DNA of 25,252 nucleotides from Candidatus Sumerlaeota bacterium (GTDB lineage: Bacteria > Sumerlaeota > Sumerlaeia > JADFCT01): the NCBI GenBank assembly GCA_026398575.1, contig JAPLSP010000104.1:1-25252 (forward strand). The letters are read 5' to 3'. Positions 9,801 to 21,800 of the stretch are shown here, piece by piece (within the stretch, counting starts at the first letter, position 1; each line of letters starts with the position of its first letter). The notes below the pieces were generated by a model. That model had not been told where the DNA came from, made no database searches, and saw only the letters and a program-made list of their open reading frames with translations. A program made the position numbers and the translations under genes.

Positions 9801-12800
9801 GAACGACGCAGCAGGCCATCCTCCTGAACAGCCTGACGCCGGGCACGCAATATTTCTTCACGGTCGTGGCCACCGATCCTTATGGCAACGGCGTGGAGGA
9901 TGATAACCACGGCGCGTGCTATTCCTTCCAGACGCCGGCGACGATCAACTATTACACCGAGTGGTTCAACAGCTATGATTTCGACCTGTCCGATTCCATC
10001 CTGACGTTCATGCCCGACGGCTCGGCCAGCTTCTATCAGGTTTGCCGCAGTCCGATTACGGAGTTCGCCGTGGATCCGACGAGCGCCACGCCGATTTCGC
10101 TGGCCAACGATGACTCGGCTCTCATCACCCTGAGCACGGGGACGTCCGTGCTGCTGTATGGACAGGCCTATAACTCGTTCTACATCGGCAGCAACGGCTA
10201 CATCACCTTTACGGCGCCCGATACGCAGAGCGCGCCGTCGTACGGCAATCATTTCAACGCGCCGCGTGTCTCGGCGCTGTTCACGAATCTGAATCCCGAA
10301 ACGGGCGGCGTGATTTCGTGGCAGGAACTGCCCGATCGCGCGGTGGTGACGTTCAGCGGCGTGCCCACCTATTATTGGGATCCGAACAGCTTCCAGATCG
10401 AGTTGTTCTTCAACGGCGCCATCCGCATCACCTATCTGACGATGAGCACTCAAAACGGCATCGTCGGCTTGTCGCAGGGCCAGGGCCTTGCGCCGGACTT
10501 CGTCGAAAGCAACCTGGGCGCCGCCGCGGATTGCGGCGTCGGCATCCTCCAATTCAATTCCGATCTCTATAACTGCAGCGACATCGTTGGCGTTCAATTG
10601 ACGGACGTGGATCAAGTCGGCCAGGGCATCACCACGGTCACCGTCACCAATACGGTATCCGACACCGAAACCCTGACGTTGGTCGAAACGCCGGCCGGAT
10701 CGGGCCAGTTCAGCGGCTATGTCAACACCTCCGGAGCGGCGGCGGTCGTGGGCGATCACATCCTGGAAGTGGCGGACGGCCAGACCATTCGCGTTCAGTA
10801 CATGGACACGCAGCTGGGTACCACGGCCACCCAAATCCGCACGGATACGGCGCAGATAGACTGCGCGCCTCCGATCATCAGCGGCGTCACGCTCGCGCAG
10901 CGCGTGATTACCGAGGCCACCATCGCCTTTGACTTGAATGAGGCGGATCCGGCTGAAATCCGCTACGGGACCGATTGCAGTTCGACGATCATGATCCTGG
11001 CGGTCAATGGCGCTTCGACGCATCGCCAGGGGCGCTTGACGAGTCTGCTGCCGGCGACGACCTATTACTACAAGGTCGCCGCGACCGACGCGGCCGGCAA
11101 TGTGGCGGTGGATGACAATGGCGGCATGTGCTACAGCTTCACGACGTATGATTGGCCCGATGTGACGGTCAGCGCCCTGACGCCTTTGCCTGCAACCCTG
11201 AATATCGGCGAGCAGCTCAGCGTCAGCTGGACCGTCCATAATGCGCTCAGCGGGCCGGCTTTGGGCGTCTGGACGGACAAGATTTATCTATCCGCCGACG
11301 ATCAACCAGGCGGCGATATCGCTCTGGCCGATGGCGAGCGGTTGCGCGCCAGCGAATTGGCGCCGGGCGGCGACTACTCAGCCGTGGTCAACGTGCAGAT
11401 TCCGGCGGTGGCGCCGGGCGACTACTTTATTGTCGCCAAGGCCGATGTCAACGGCGAGTTGACGGAGAAGGATGACAACAACAATACGCGCGTGGCCGGG
11501 CCGATCCATATCAATGCGCAGAACCTGGTGGCCAGCGATATCGCAGCGGTTACGGGCGCTTATACGCGCCAGCGCGTGGACGTCAGCTGGAAAGTGGCCA
11601 ACCACGGAACGGTCGGCGTCTTGCGCGACTGGGAAGATGGCGTTTACCTGTCGGCCGACGGCCAGTTTAACGGCGGCGACCCGCTGATCGGGCAGATGAC
11701 GCGTCCGTCGGTTCTCCTGCCGGGCAATGACTATACGAATAACACTTCCGTCGTCATCCCGGGCGTTGCCGAGGGCGACTATTGGCTCATGGCCAAGGCT
11801 GACATTGCCAATGTAATCATGGAGAGCGATGAAACGGATAATGTCACGTCCATGGTCGTTCATGTTTCGCGGCCGAATCTGGCGATCCTGACGGCGACCG
11901 CTCCCTCCGCCGCGGGCACAGGGGCCAACATTCAGGTCACATGGCAGGTTTCCAACCCGAGTCTCTATCCGGCGGTGGCGCCATGGACGGATAAAATCTA
12001 TCTGTCGGACTATATGACCACCACGCCGGACGTTCTGCTTGGCTCGATTCCGCATGCGGATACTTTGGGGGTGGGCGGCGACTATACGAGTTCGGCCAGC
12101 CTGCAGATTCCCGGCACGGTCGTCGAAGGGAACTACTTCGTCCTGGTCGTAGCCAATGGAGATGGCGGACTGCCGGAAACAACCCTGGCGGACAATGCCA
12201 CCTCCAGCGGCTGGATCGCCATTACGCGCCCGAATCTGCTGGTCACGGATGTTCAAAAACCTGATGTGGGATACACCGCACGGCAGTCTCTGATCAGCTG
12301 GACGGTCAAGTGCGATTCCACCGTGGCCGCCGTCGGGGATTGGGTGGACAAGATTTACCTGTCGAATGACGCAGTGATCGGCGGGGACATCGAACTGCTC
12401 AGCCTGGGACGGCCGGTCACTCTGGATCCGGGGCAGACGTACGCCCGCAGCGCGACCGTAACAATTCCCAAAAACCTGCCTGGCGGCGACTATTATTTCG
12501 TTGTCAAGACGGATGCGAATGACAATCTGCCCGAAAGGGATGAGACCGACAACACGACCCTCACCTCCAAGATCACAATCATTGTGTCGCCGTGCTCGGA
12601 TCTCTCGATCAGTAATGTGCAAATCCTCAACGCGTCGGTATATCCGGGAGACACCGCATACATTGACTGGGACGTGACGAATATCGGCGCCGTCGCCACG
12701 GATGCGCCTTTCTGGAACGACCGCATTTATCTGTCGCGCAACACGGCGTGGGATTCAGGCGACATCCATATCACGCCTGATTTCCAGAATCCCATGGCTT

Positions 12801-15800
12801 TGGCCTCGGGCGAGAGCTATCACCGTACGGGCAGCTTCACGGTTCCCACCGGCCTGGTCGGCGAATACTATGTCGTCGTTGTCTGCGACGCGAGTAATAA
12901 CCTGGATGAATGCAACGAGAGCAACAACTCGGCCCTGAGCGCGGGTACGATTGACGTGCAGGTGATTATTCCGCCGATCATCAGCGTGACTCATGTCCAA
13001 ACCACGCCGACGGCGCTCGTCGCGGGCGCCCCGATTGATGTCTCATGGAGCATCACCAACACTGGCGGCCAGCCGGCCACTAATTTCCATTTGGATTTCG
13101 CGATTCTGTTGTCGAGCGATGGATCCATCAGCACGGGGGATGACTATTTCTTCAACTATCACGTCGGAGTCATGAGCATTGCGAATCTGGCGGTTGGCGA
13201 AGAAAGCACTTCCGTCACGGTCCGGGTCAATCTGCCTTTCGACAAGTGGGGCGATTGGAATATCATTGTCTGGCCCGATCCGCCGCTCTGGATGCCGTAC
13301 CAGCGCTCGTTTGGAGTGTTGCCGGTCACGATTGACCCGCCGTTCCCGTCCGACCTGATGGTGGATACCGTTGATAACTCCACGCAAGGCGTGACGGGTT
13401 ATCCGGTCAACGTTCAATGGACGGTCCGGAATGCATCCGCCGAGCCAACGCACGTCAATTATTGGGTGGACGCCGTCTATCTAACCCAAGACCCGAATTT
13501 CCTCACCGGTAATATTCTGGTCGGCCAATATCCGCACTATGGCGTGCTCGAGACGCTGGATTCGACTTATACGGCGCAGATGAACGTGCCGATCCCGAAT
13601 AACATCAGCGGCACGTATTGGGTCTTCGTTAAAACGGATGTGAACAACGCGGTTTATGAGTACACCTATGATGATAACAATCTAACCTCTTCGCCCAATC
13701 CGATTGTCATCACCGCGCCGGACCTGACGGTCGCATCGGTGAACGCTTCTTCCGAGGCCATCTCCGGTCAGATGATCCACGTGGATTGGGCCGTTCAGAA
13801 CATCGCCTCGGTTCCGACGTGGGGCGGGGCTTCCTGGTCAGACCGGATTTGGCTGTCGGTGGACAATGATTTGGGCACTGCGGCGGATAATGTGCTCTTG
13901 GGATCCTCCACTTATCCCGGCGGCGTTTTGGACGCGGGCTCTTCTTATACGAAGGGCGCCGACGTGCTCCTGCCTGAAAGCGCCAATGGCTCCTATTACT
14001 TCTTTGTCGTGACCGACGCCGCCGGCCAGCTCTATGAAGCCGATGAGGGCAATAACGCGGCTTCGGGCACGACTGCGACCATCGTGGCCTATCGTCCGGC
14101 CGATCTGCAGATAACCAAGCTCACGGTCCTTGCGGGCGGCTCGGCGCCGGTCAAGGTCGAATCCAACAGCACGCTGCGCGTGGATTGGACCGTCAAGAAC
14201 ATGGGAACCGGCCTCATGAACGCCACGTCATGGAATGACGCCATTTATCTGAGCGACAGCGGCGTCGTGGACGCCAATGCCCGTCTGGTGGCGACGGTTC
14301 CGCATAATGGCCAGCTCGATGTGAACTCGAGCTATAACGGCATGGCTATTGTCACGATCCCGATTGACTATGTCGGCGCTCAAATCCGCATCATCGTGGT
14401 CACGGATGCGCAAAATTCCGTTTACGAAAGCGATAATACCAACAACACCCGTCTGTCCCGGCCGTTCGAGATTGTATGGCCGCATCCGGACTTGGTGATC
14501 ACGAACGTGGGGGTCAGCCAGGGCACGCCCGTCAACGAGGCGATCAATATCTCATGGACCATTCAAAATCGCAATGGTCAGATTGATGCATCCCAGTATT
14601 GGTCCGATGTCGTTTATCTTTCCAATGACCGGATTTTGGATGCGGGCGACACGGTCTTGAGGACACTTGCGCGCAGCGGTCCGCTCGGTTATCAGGCTGC
14701 CTACTCGCGCGCGCTGTATAATGTGCCGATTCCGCCCAACCTGACGGGCGAATACTATATCATTGTGCAAACCGACGCTCAAAACACGCTCGATGAAAGC
14801 GATGAGTCCAACAATACGAGGCTGGTCGTGCTGCGGCTCAATACCAGCCCCGACGCTCCGGATCTGACGGTGGCCAGTATAGATGCGCCCAGCACCGCCG
14901 CTTCGGGCCAGCAGATGACCTTCTCCTATACGGTCAATAACGTCGGCGGCGGCCCTGCGACCGCTGGCTATTGGTATGACGCCCTCTACCTGTCGCGCGA
15001 TCCATACCTCGACCCGACCCAGGACGTTTACCTTGGCTATTACACCCATACCGGCGCTTTGGACGGCGGCTCCTCTTATACGGTGGCGCAGACGATTCGC
15101 GTTCCCAGCGGTCTGTCCGGGGCCTATTATGTCATTGTCGTCACGGACAGCAACAATGCCGTGACCGAAGCGAACGAATCGAACAACCTGCTTGCCAACG
15201 CCACGGCCATCCAAATCTCGCTGCCGCCTCCGGCGGATCTGCTGGTGAATGGGGCGAGTATCGTGGTGGCCAATCCGGGCACGGCCAAGATCATTGGCGA
15301 AAATCTATCGGTTGACTGGACGGTTGACAATGTGGGCGCCTCCGAAGCCTCTGGCGGCTGGTCCGACGCCGTCTATCTGTCGGCGGACAATTACCTGGAC
15401 ATCAATGACCTGGAAGTCGGAAAGGCGCGTCATCAGGGTACCCTGAATCCGGGAGGTTCCTACGCCGGTTCGCTCTTCAGCCCTGTGCCCCCGATGGCGC
15501 CCGGCTTGTATCACGTCCTGCTGCGCACGGATGTTTTCAACGAAGTGCGTGAAACGGCCGAAGGCGAACTGAACAACACCACCGCTTCATTGGGAACGAT
15601 CACGGTGGATTGCTGGGAGCTGCCGCTTGGGACCACCGATACGACGCATCAATTGAGCAATGGCGTCGAGCATTTCTACAAGATCACGAATGTGCCGTCC
15701 GGCGCGGACCTGCTGGTGTCGCTGGATTGCGGGCAGAACACAGCCTTCAACGATCTGTATCTGCGGTATGGGACCGTTCCCGACCGCGGACACTATGACC

Positions 15801-18800
15801 TGACGAATGAGGACAACTGGGCGGCGGATCAAACGCTGGTGGTCCCGGGAACCACCTCGGGAACCTATTACGTCATGATCCACGCCGATAATATCAGCGG
15901 CGCGGCGGACTATTCGATTTCCGCGCAACTGATTCCGTTCACCATGCGGAACATCAATCCGGAAACAGCGGGCAACGCCGGGCAGATCACCCTGGAAATC
16001 CAAGGCGCGCGCTTTACGCCAACGACTACATTCCAATTCGTTCCCGCCGGCAATCCCGCTCCCATCTTGGATGAGATTCGCATGGGCGTCAAGCCGGTCA
16101 AGTACGACGGACCCACCACGCTGATTGTGGCCTCCAGCGTCCATTACGTGAATAGCGCGCTGGTTTATGCCACCTTCGATCTGACGGGCGTGGATACCGG
16201 GTCGTACGACTTGTATGCCGTGCGCTTTGTGGAGGAATTGCCTTCGAACAACACCACGGCGACACTGGCTGCGGCGTTCACCATCACGCCAGGCGTCGGG
16301 CCGCACGTGACCCTGGCGCTCAACGGGCCGTCCGTGGTCCGTGTGGATCGCATTTACACGTTCTACGCCACTTACACCAACATCGGCGATTCGGACGCCG
16401 TGGCGCCGCTGATCACGCTGTATAGCCCGACCAATACGGCGATGGGGGTGAAGCTCAATAATCTTGCATCAGCGGACACTCTGCAAATTCTGGGCATCAA
16501 TTATGACAAGGGCCCGGCGGGCATTCTGCGGCCTGGCCAGCAGTTCAGCGTTCCGATCTACTACATGTCCGGCTCGACGCCGATGAAGTTCCGCGCCTAT
16601 CTGACGAAGGCCGAAGACGCGCGGCCAATTGACTGGGATGCGCTCGAGCTGCAGATCAAGCCGTCGAACGTTGATCCGAACCTGTGGCCGGGCGCCTTCG
16701 AGGCGGTCAAGATGCGCGTCGGCACGTCGTGGGGAAGCTACGTCGGCGCGCTGGCCAAAGTGGCCACGCGCATGGGCGATATCAACCTGCGCACGGCGGA
16801 CGTCAAGGAGATGTGGGCTTACTTCATGGGCGGCGCCATTGGCGTGGGCGAAGGGACGATCTCCGGCGTCGTGTACGACGATTCGGTCACGACTCCCAAT
16901 ACGCCGCTCGGCAATGTCCAGGTCATCCTCTGGACCTCCTACAACGACGGCATCATCCGCACGACAACGTCGTCGGCGAATGGCGCCTTCACGTTCCGCG
17001 GGATCGTGCGCGATCAGTATGAAATCCTGGTGGCGGACCGCGAAGTGGATCCGCCCGTCGTTCTCACGCATGCGGGCGTGGGCGCCGTCACGAATGTGAA
17101 AGTGCATACGAAGATTCCCGCCGCCGTGCCGGTTGTCCCGCCCAAGGTCTATTACGAAGCGCCACAGATCCTGACCCTGAATGGCGAGACGCATCTGATC
17201 TACATCCGCGACGGACAAGTTTATCACGCCCTGCGCTCGGGCGGGGATTGGACGCCGCCGCAAGCCGTACCCAACGTGAAGGGCACAAACGTCAAGGCGA
17301 TTGCTTCGCCGAATCTGCTGGGCGGGACCGATGCAGGCCTCGCGCTGTTCTGGCAGGAAGGCTGGAGCGGCAATGACATTGCGATCAAGTATGCGCTTGG
17401 CCGCAAGAGCGGCGCCGATTGGCAGTGGTCGCAGCCGGCGCTTTACACCAGCGGCACGGTGGCCAGCATGAAGCAGGCCGTGACGGCCGACGCCAGCGGC
17501 AAGGTCGTTTCGGTCTGGCAGATGCGCGATATGACCGATATCGAGGATGATACGGATCTCTATTACAAGAACGGCCAGATCAATCCTGCGGATGTGTCGT
17601 GGGACAGCATGCAGGGCATCCTCTTGCTTGACAAACCCGTCCAGTTGGCGACGGGCGAGACGCTGCCGGCAGGCACGCCGGTCTTCATCATGGCCGATGG
17701 CTCGGCGTATTACGTGCGCGACCGTGAAAACTGCAAAGGATGGGCCGAGTCGTTCAATATCACGTTCTCCTTCAAGAAAGACGGCAACGTGCCGGCGTTT
17801 ATCCCCTACATCGGTGGCCGGAACAACATGGAAGTGGCCGGGCAGATCGCCGGCGAAGCGAACCTGATAGGCGCCAAAGTTTCCGGCAATGTCAGTGGCG
17901 CGCTCGAGTTTCTCGGCGGGCGCGTAACGGGTCAGGCCGGCGGCCAGGTCGAGGTGGTCTGGAAGATTGACAAGAAGACGTGCAAGTATGTTTGGGACGA
18001 GGCCAGCCTGACGGGCTTTGCGGGCGCCGAAGGCAAGTTCCCGATTCCGCAGCTGACTTGGGCGACGCCGAGCATTCCGTTCATTGGCACATTGGCCAAG
18101 ATCGAAGTCGGCATCATCGTCGGCGGCAAGATCAGCGGCACGCTGTTCTGGAAGGCCGGCGGCGGCTTGATTCCGTCGGGCAAGATGGTGGGCGACTTCA
18201 AACTGGGCTTCTATGGCCTGTTCGAGTGTATCGGCGGCGTGGAAGTGACCGTCACCGGCACGGGCAACCTGCAAGTGACTCTGGACAAGACGGGCATTTC
18301 CATCTCAGACGCGTTCTTCTCCATCGAGGTCGAGGTCAAATGGAAGCGCTGGAAGTTCACGTTCGGCGCACGCTATCCGGACCGCGGCGACGACCCAATA
18401 CTGGATTATCCGTATGGCGATGCGCCGCCGAAACGCGGTCCAAGGTATGCCAGTTTGGACGCTGCGATTCGGGCAACGATGCTCGAGACTGACCGGCAGA
18501 AGATCACAGAGACGGTCGTCATGGATCCCAAGAAGGGGCGCGCCAACGTCTGGGGGTCGAACTCCGTCCTCAGCGATGTCGCGAGTGATTTGGCTGACGA
18601 TAGCGAACCGGCATTGGCCGTGGGACCGGATGGGAGCACGATCCATCTGCTCTGGTCGCATGCCTCGGAAGATCCATCGGTGACGCTGGCCGATACGGTC
18701 CGCACGGCGCGGTTCAACGGAACGGCCTGGACGGCAGTCGAAACGATTCCAGGTTCGAGCGGCTTTATCGAAAGTATGGCCGTGGCTGCCGACTCGGCGG

Positions 18801-21800
18801 GCGCGATGATCGCCGTCTGGCCGCAGGGCAATGCGGACAGCTACACGTCGGCTTCCGACGTGAATACCGTCATGGACGCGAGTAACCGGACGCAGATGTG
18901 GTACGCCCGCAAAGCCAGCGCGGTTAGCCCCTGGTCCACGCCGCAAGCGATCACGACGGATATGAGCGGCCCGTCGCATTGGCCGGTTCTTTCCACGGAC
19001 GCCGCAGGCGATCTATGGATGATCTGGGCGCAGCAAACGGCGGTTGGATCGTTCCAACAGATGCTTCTGGCCATGAAATGGAACAGCGGTACCATGAGCT
19101 GGCCGACGACCGCGACGGTCCTGGCTTCCGGGCCGGTCCGAAGCGCGGTTTCGCTGGCGCCGGTTTCGACGACGATGACGATGGCGGTCTGGTCGCAGAC
19201 GGCAAATGACTATCTCAACGATCCAAGCATCAGCGAGGCCAGCGTAATATTCAGCTCGGTTTATGCCGGCGGCGTCTGGTCGGCCGCAACGACCATATCC
19301 CTGGTCGAGGCAAGCCCGGCCGCCGCGCCGGTGGTCAAGCGCGACCTCCTTTCGTTCTCGGTGCCGTTCTTCCCGCCCAAGTGCGCTTGCGAAAGCCCGT
19401 CGCCGTCGCCCAAGCATTCGCCGACGCCCAAGCAGACACCGACGCCCAAACCGACGCCGACGCCCAGCCCGACGCCGACGCATTCGCCGACGCCGCCGCC
19501 GACGCCGACGCCCGGCCCGACGCCTCCTCCTCCTCCTCCTCCTCCTCCCGATGGTCCGCCGGCGCCGTACGATCCGGATCCGCTGTATTCGCGCGACCCG
19601 AACATCAAGGTCGGGCCGAAGGGCGCCGGATTGGGACAATTCATCCGCCGCGGCGAAGACATGGAAATCACCATCCACTTCGAAAACGATCCGGCTCTGG
19701 CCAACGCGCCGGCGCAGTCCGTCACCGTCACGGACCAGCTGTCTCCGTTGCTGGATTGGAAGACGTTCCGCCTTGTGGAGGTGACCGTAAGCAGCACGAC
19801 GATCAGAACGCCTCAACGCGCGCGCTATAACGGCCAGGTGGATATGCCCAATGGCCTGCGCGCCAAGGTGGACGCCAGCATCAACATCATCACCGGCGAA
19901 GTGAAATGGAAGATGAACGCCGTGGATAAGAATACGGGCCAGCTGACAACCGATCCGACGCTGGGCCTGCTGCCGGTCAACGATCCCGCGACGCACGACG
20001 GCGAAGGCCTCGTTATCTTCCTGATCCGTCCGCTGGGCACGGCGGCGGGCGGCTCGGTCATCACCAACAAGGCGACGATCGTCTTCGACACCAACGCGCC
20101 CATTGAGACGAATGAAATCTTCAACACGCTCGACGTTACGGCCCCGCAAAGCGCGGTGGATCCGCTGCCGGCGCTGTCCACCAACCCGAATATCAACCTG
20201 ACCTGGTCCGGCGCCGATACAACGAGCGAATCGGGCATCGCGGACTACACCATCTACGTCTCGGAAGACGGCGGTCCGTGGGGCGTGGCCATTGACACGA
20301 CCAACCAATCCAACGGCTACTATTATGGCGCCATCGGGCACAGTTATGCCTTCTATAGCATCGCCCGCGACTTGACCGGCAACGTCGAGGTGGCGCCTTC
20401 GGCGCCCGACACCGTTACCTTTGTTCCCAGCCCGACGGTTCTCGCCTCGCCTCCGGGGCTTGATTTCGGCGATCAGCACATCGCGGCAGGACCGTCCAAG
20501 CCGCTGCAGGTGACGATCACGAACGCGTTTGGCGCCGATCTCGAATTCACGGGCGACGGCCTCGCGATTACCGGGCCGGATCTGAGCTCGTTCCAGATCG
20601 CCAATAGCCCGCCGCTTGCGCCGTTGACCAGCGGATCGAGCCTCATTGTCACGCTGACTTTCGATCCTTCCACGGCAGGGACCAAGAATGCCTCCCTGCT
20701 CATTACCACCAATGACATCAACAACAGCTCGCTGACCGTCAGCCTGACGGGCGTGGGCATGGATACGCCGCTGATGGTCACCGGAGGGCCTTTGCTCTTC
20801 GGCGATCAACGGGTGGACGCCGGGCCTACCGCCGCCCAGGCGGTGAGCCTCATCAACACGACGGCGACTGCGATTCACTTCACGGGCGCCGGGATCGCCC
20901 TCACGGGCGCCGATCCGGGCGAATTCAGCATCTCAAACGCGCCGTCCACCGGCTCGGCAATCATTGCCGGAACGACGCCCACGATTTCCGTCAAATTCGA
21001 TCCGACCTCGCCGGGATTCAAGACGGCCTTCCTGCGAATCACGACCGACGGCGGAGACTCGAACGTCGCGCTCAGCGGCAATGGTCTGGATCAGAAGATC
21101 GCCGTCAGCACAACGTCGCTTACCTTCCCGGATCAAGACGTTGACGAAGGGCCAACCGCGCCCATGGTTGTGACCATCATCAACACCGGTACCGCTGATC
21201 TGCGCTTCACCGCCGGCGGCATCCAGATTGCCGGCGCCAACGCCGATCAATTCGCCTTCGACGGCGCGCCCTCCACGGCCACGCTGGCGCCGGGCGCATC
21301 CGTCAACGTCGCCCTGGTCTTCAATCCTTCCTCCGTCGGCGACAAGAGCGCGACGCTCCTCATCGCCACGGACGACAGGAACCAGCCTCTGACGTCCATC
21401 GCGCTTGCAGGCAGCGGCATTGACGAGCAGGTCCAGGTCTCGCCGCTTCTGGTGGACTTCACGGGCGTGGATATCGAGGCCGGTCCGGCCGGTCCGCTCG
21501 ACGTCACAATCACCAACGTCGGGACCAATGCCCTGAGCTTCACCGGCGCCGGCATCCTCAAGACCGGCGACACGCATAACGTCTTCATGGTCGTCATGCC
21601 CAGCACCGCCACCCTGGCGCCGGGCGGCAGCGCGATCGCTCAAGTTTACTTTGCTCCGGTCACGCAGACGACGGAAAGCGCCAACCTGATCATCACCACG
21701 AGCGACGACGCGCAACCCACCGTGACGGTCAGTTTGACCGGCTTCGGCGTCAGCCGTCCGGGCATGCCGTTCAATCCGAATCCGCCCAACGGCGCAATAG

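Noticed and set aside
9023..11239. Long minus-strand open frame of 738 codons opposite the nidogen-like modules
   Set aside because: Its translation is dominated by Arg, Gly, Ala, Asp and His without domain structure, which is the typical mirror of GC-rich codons of the plus-strand gene. The plus strand has clear repeated domains here.
16856..17105. Sortase-anchored Gram-positive pilin from the Cna-B-like domain
   Set aside because: There is no LPXTG motif or C-terminal membrane helix, and the CARDB, ASH and beta-helix company fits Gram-negative-type or PVC/FCB-like bacteria better.
16469..18274. Minus-strand open frame of 601 codons
   Set aside because: Arg/Ala/Asp/His-rich with no recognisable domain, and fully opposite conserved PPC-, regulatory- and propeller-like domains.
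19013..20878. Long minus-strand open frame of 621 codons opposite the linker and ASH regions
   Set aside because: It includes a poly-Arg/Gly stretch that is simply the antisense of the CCGACG and CCT repeats. No motif or start signal supports it.
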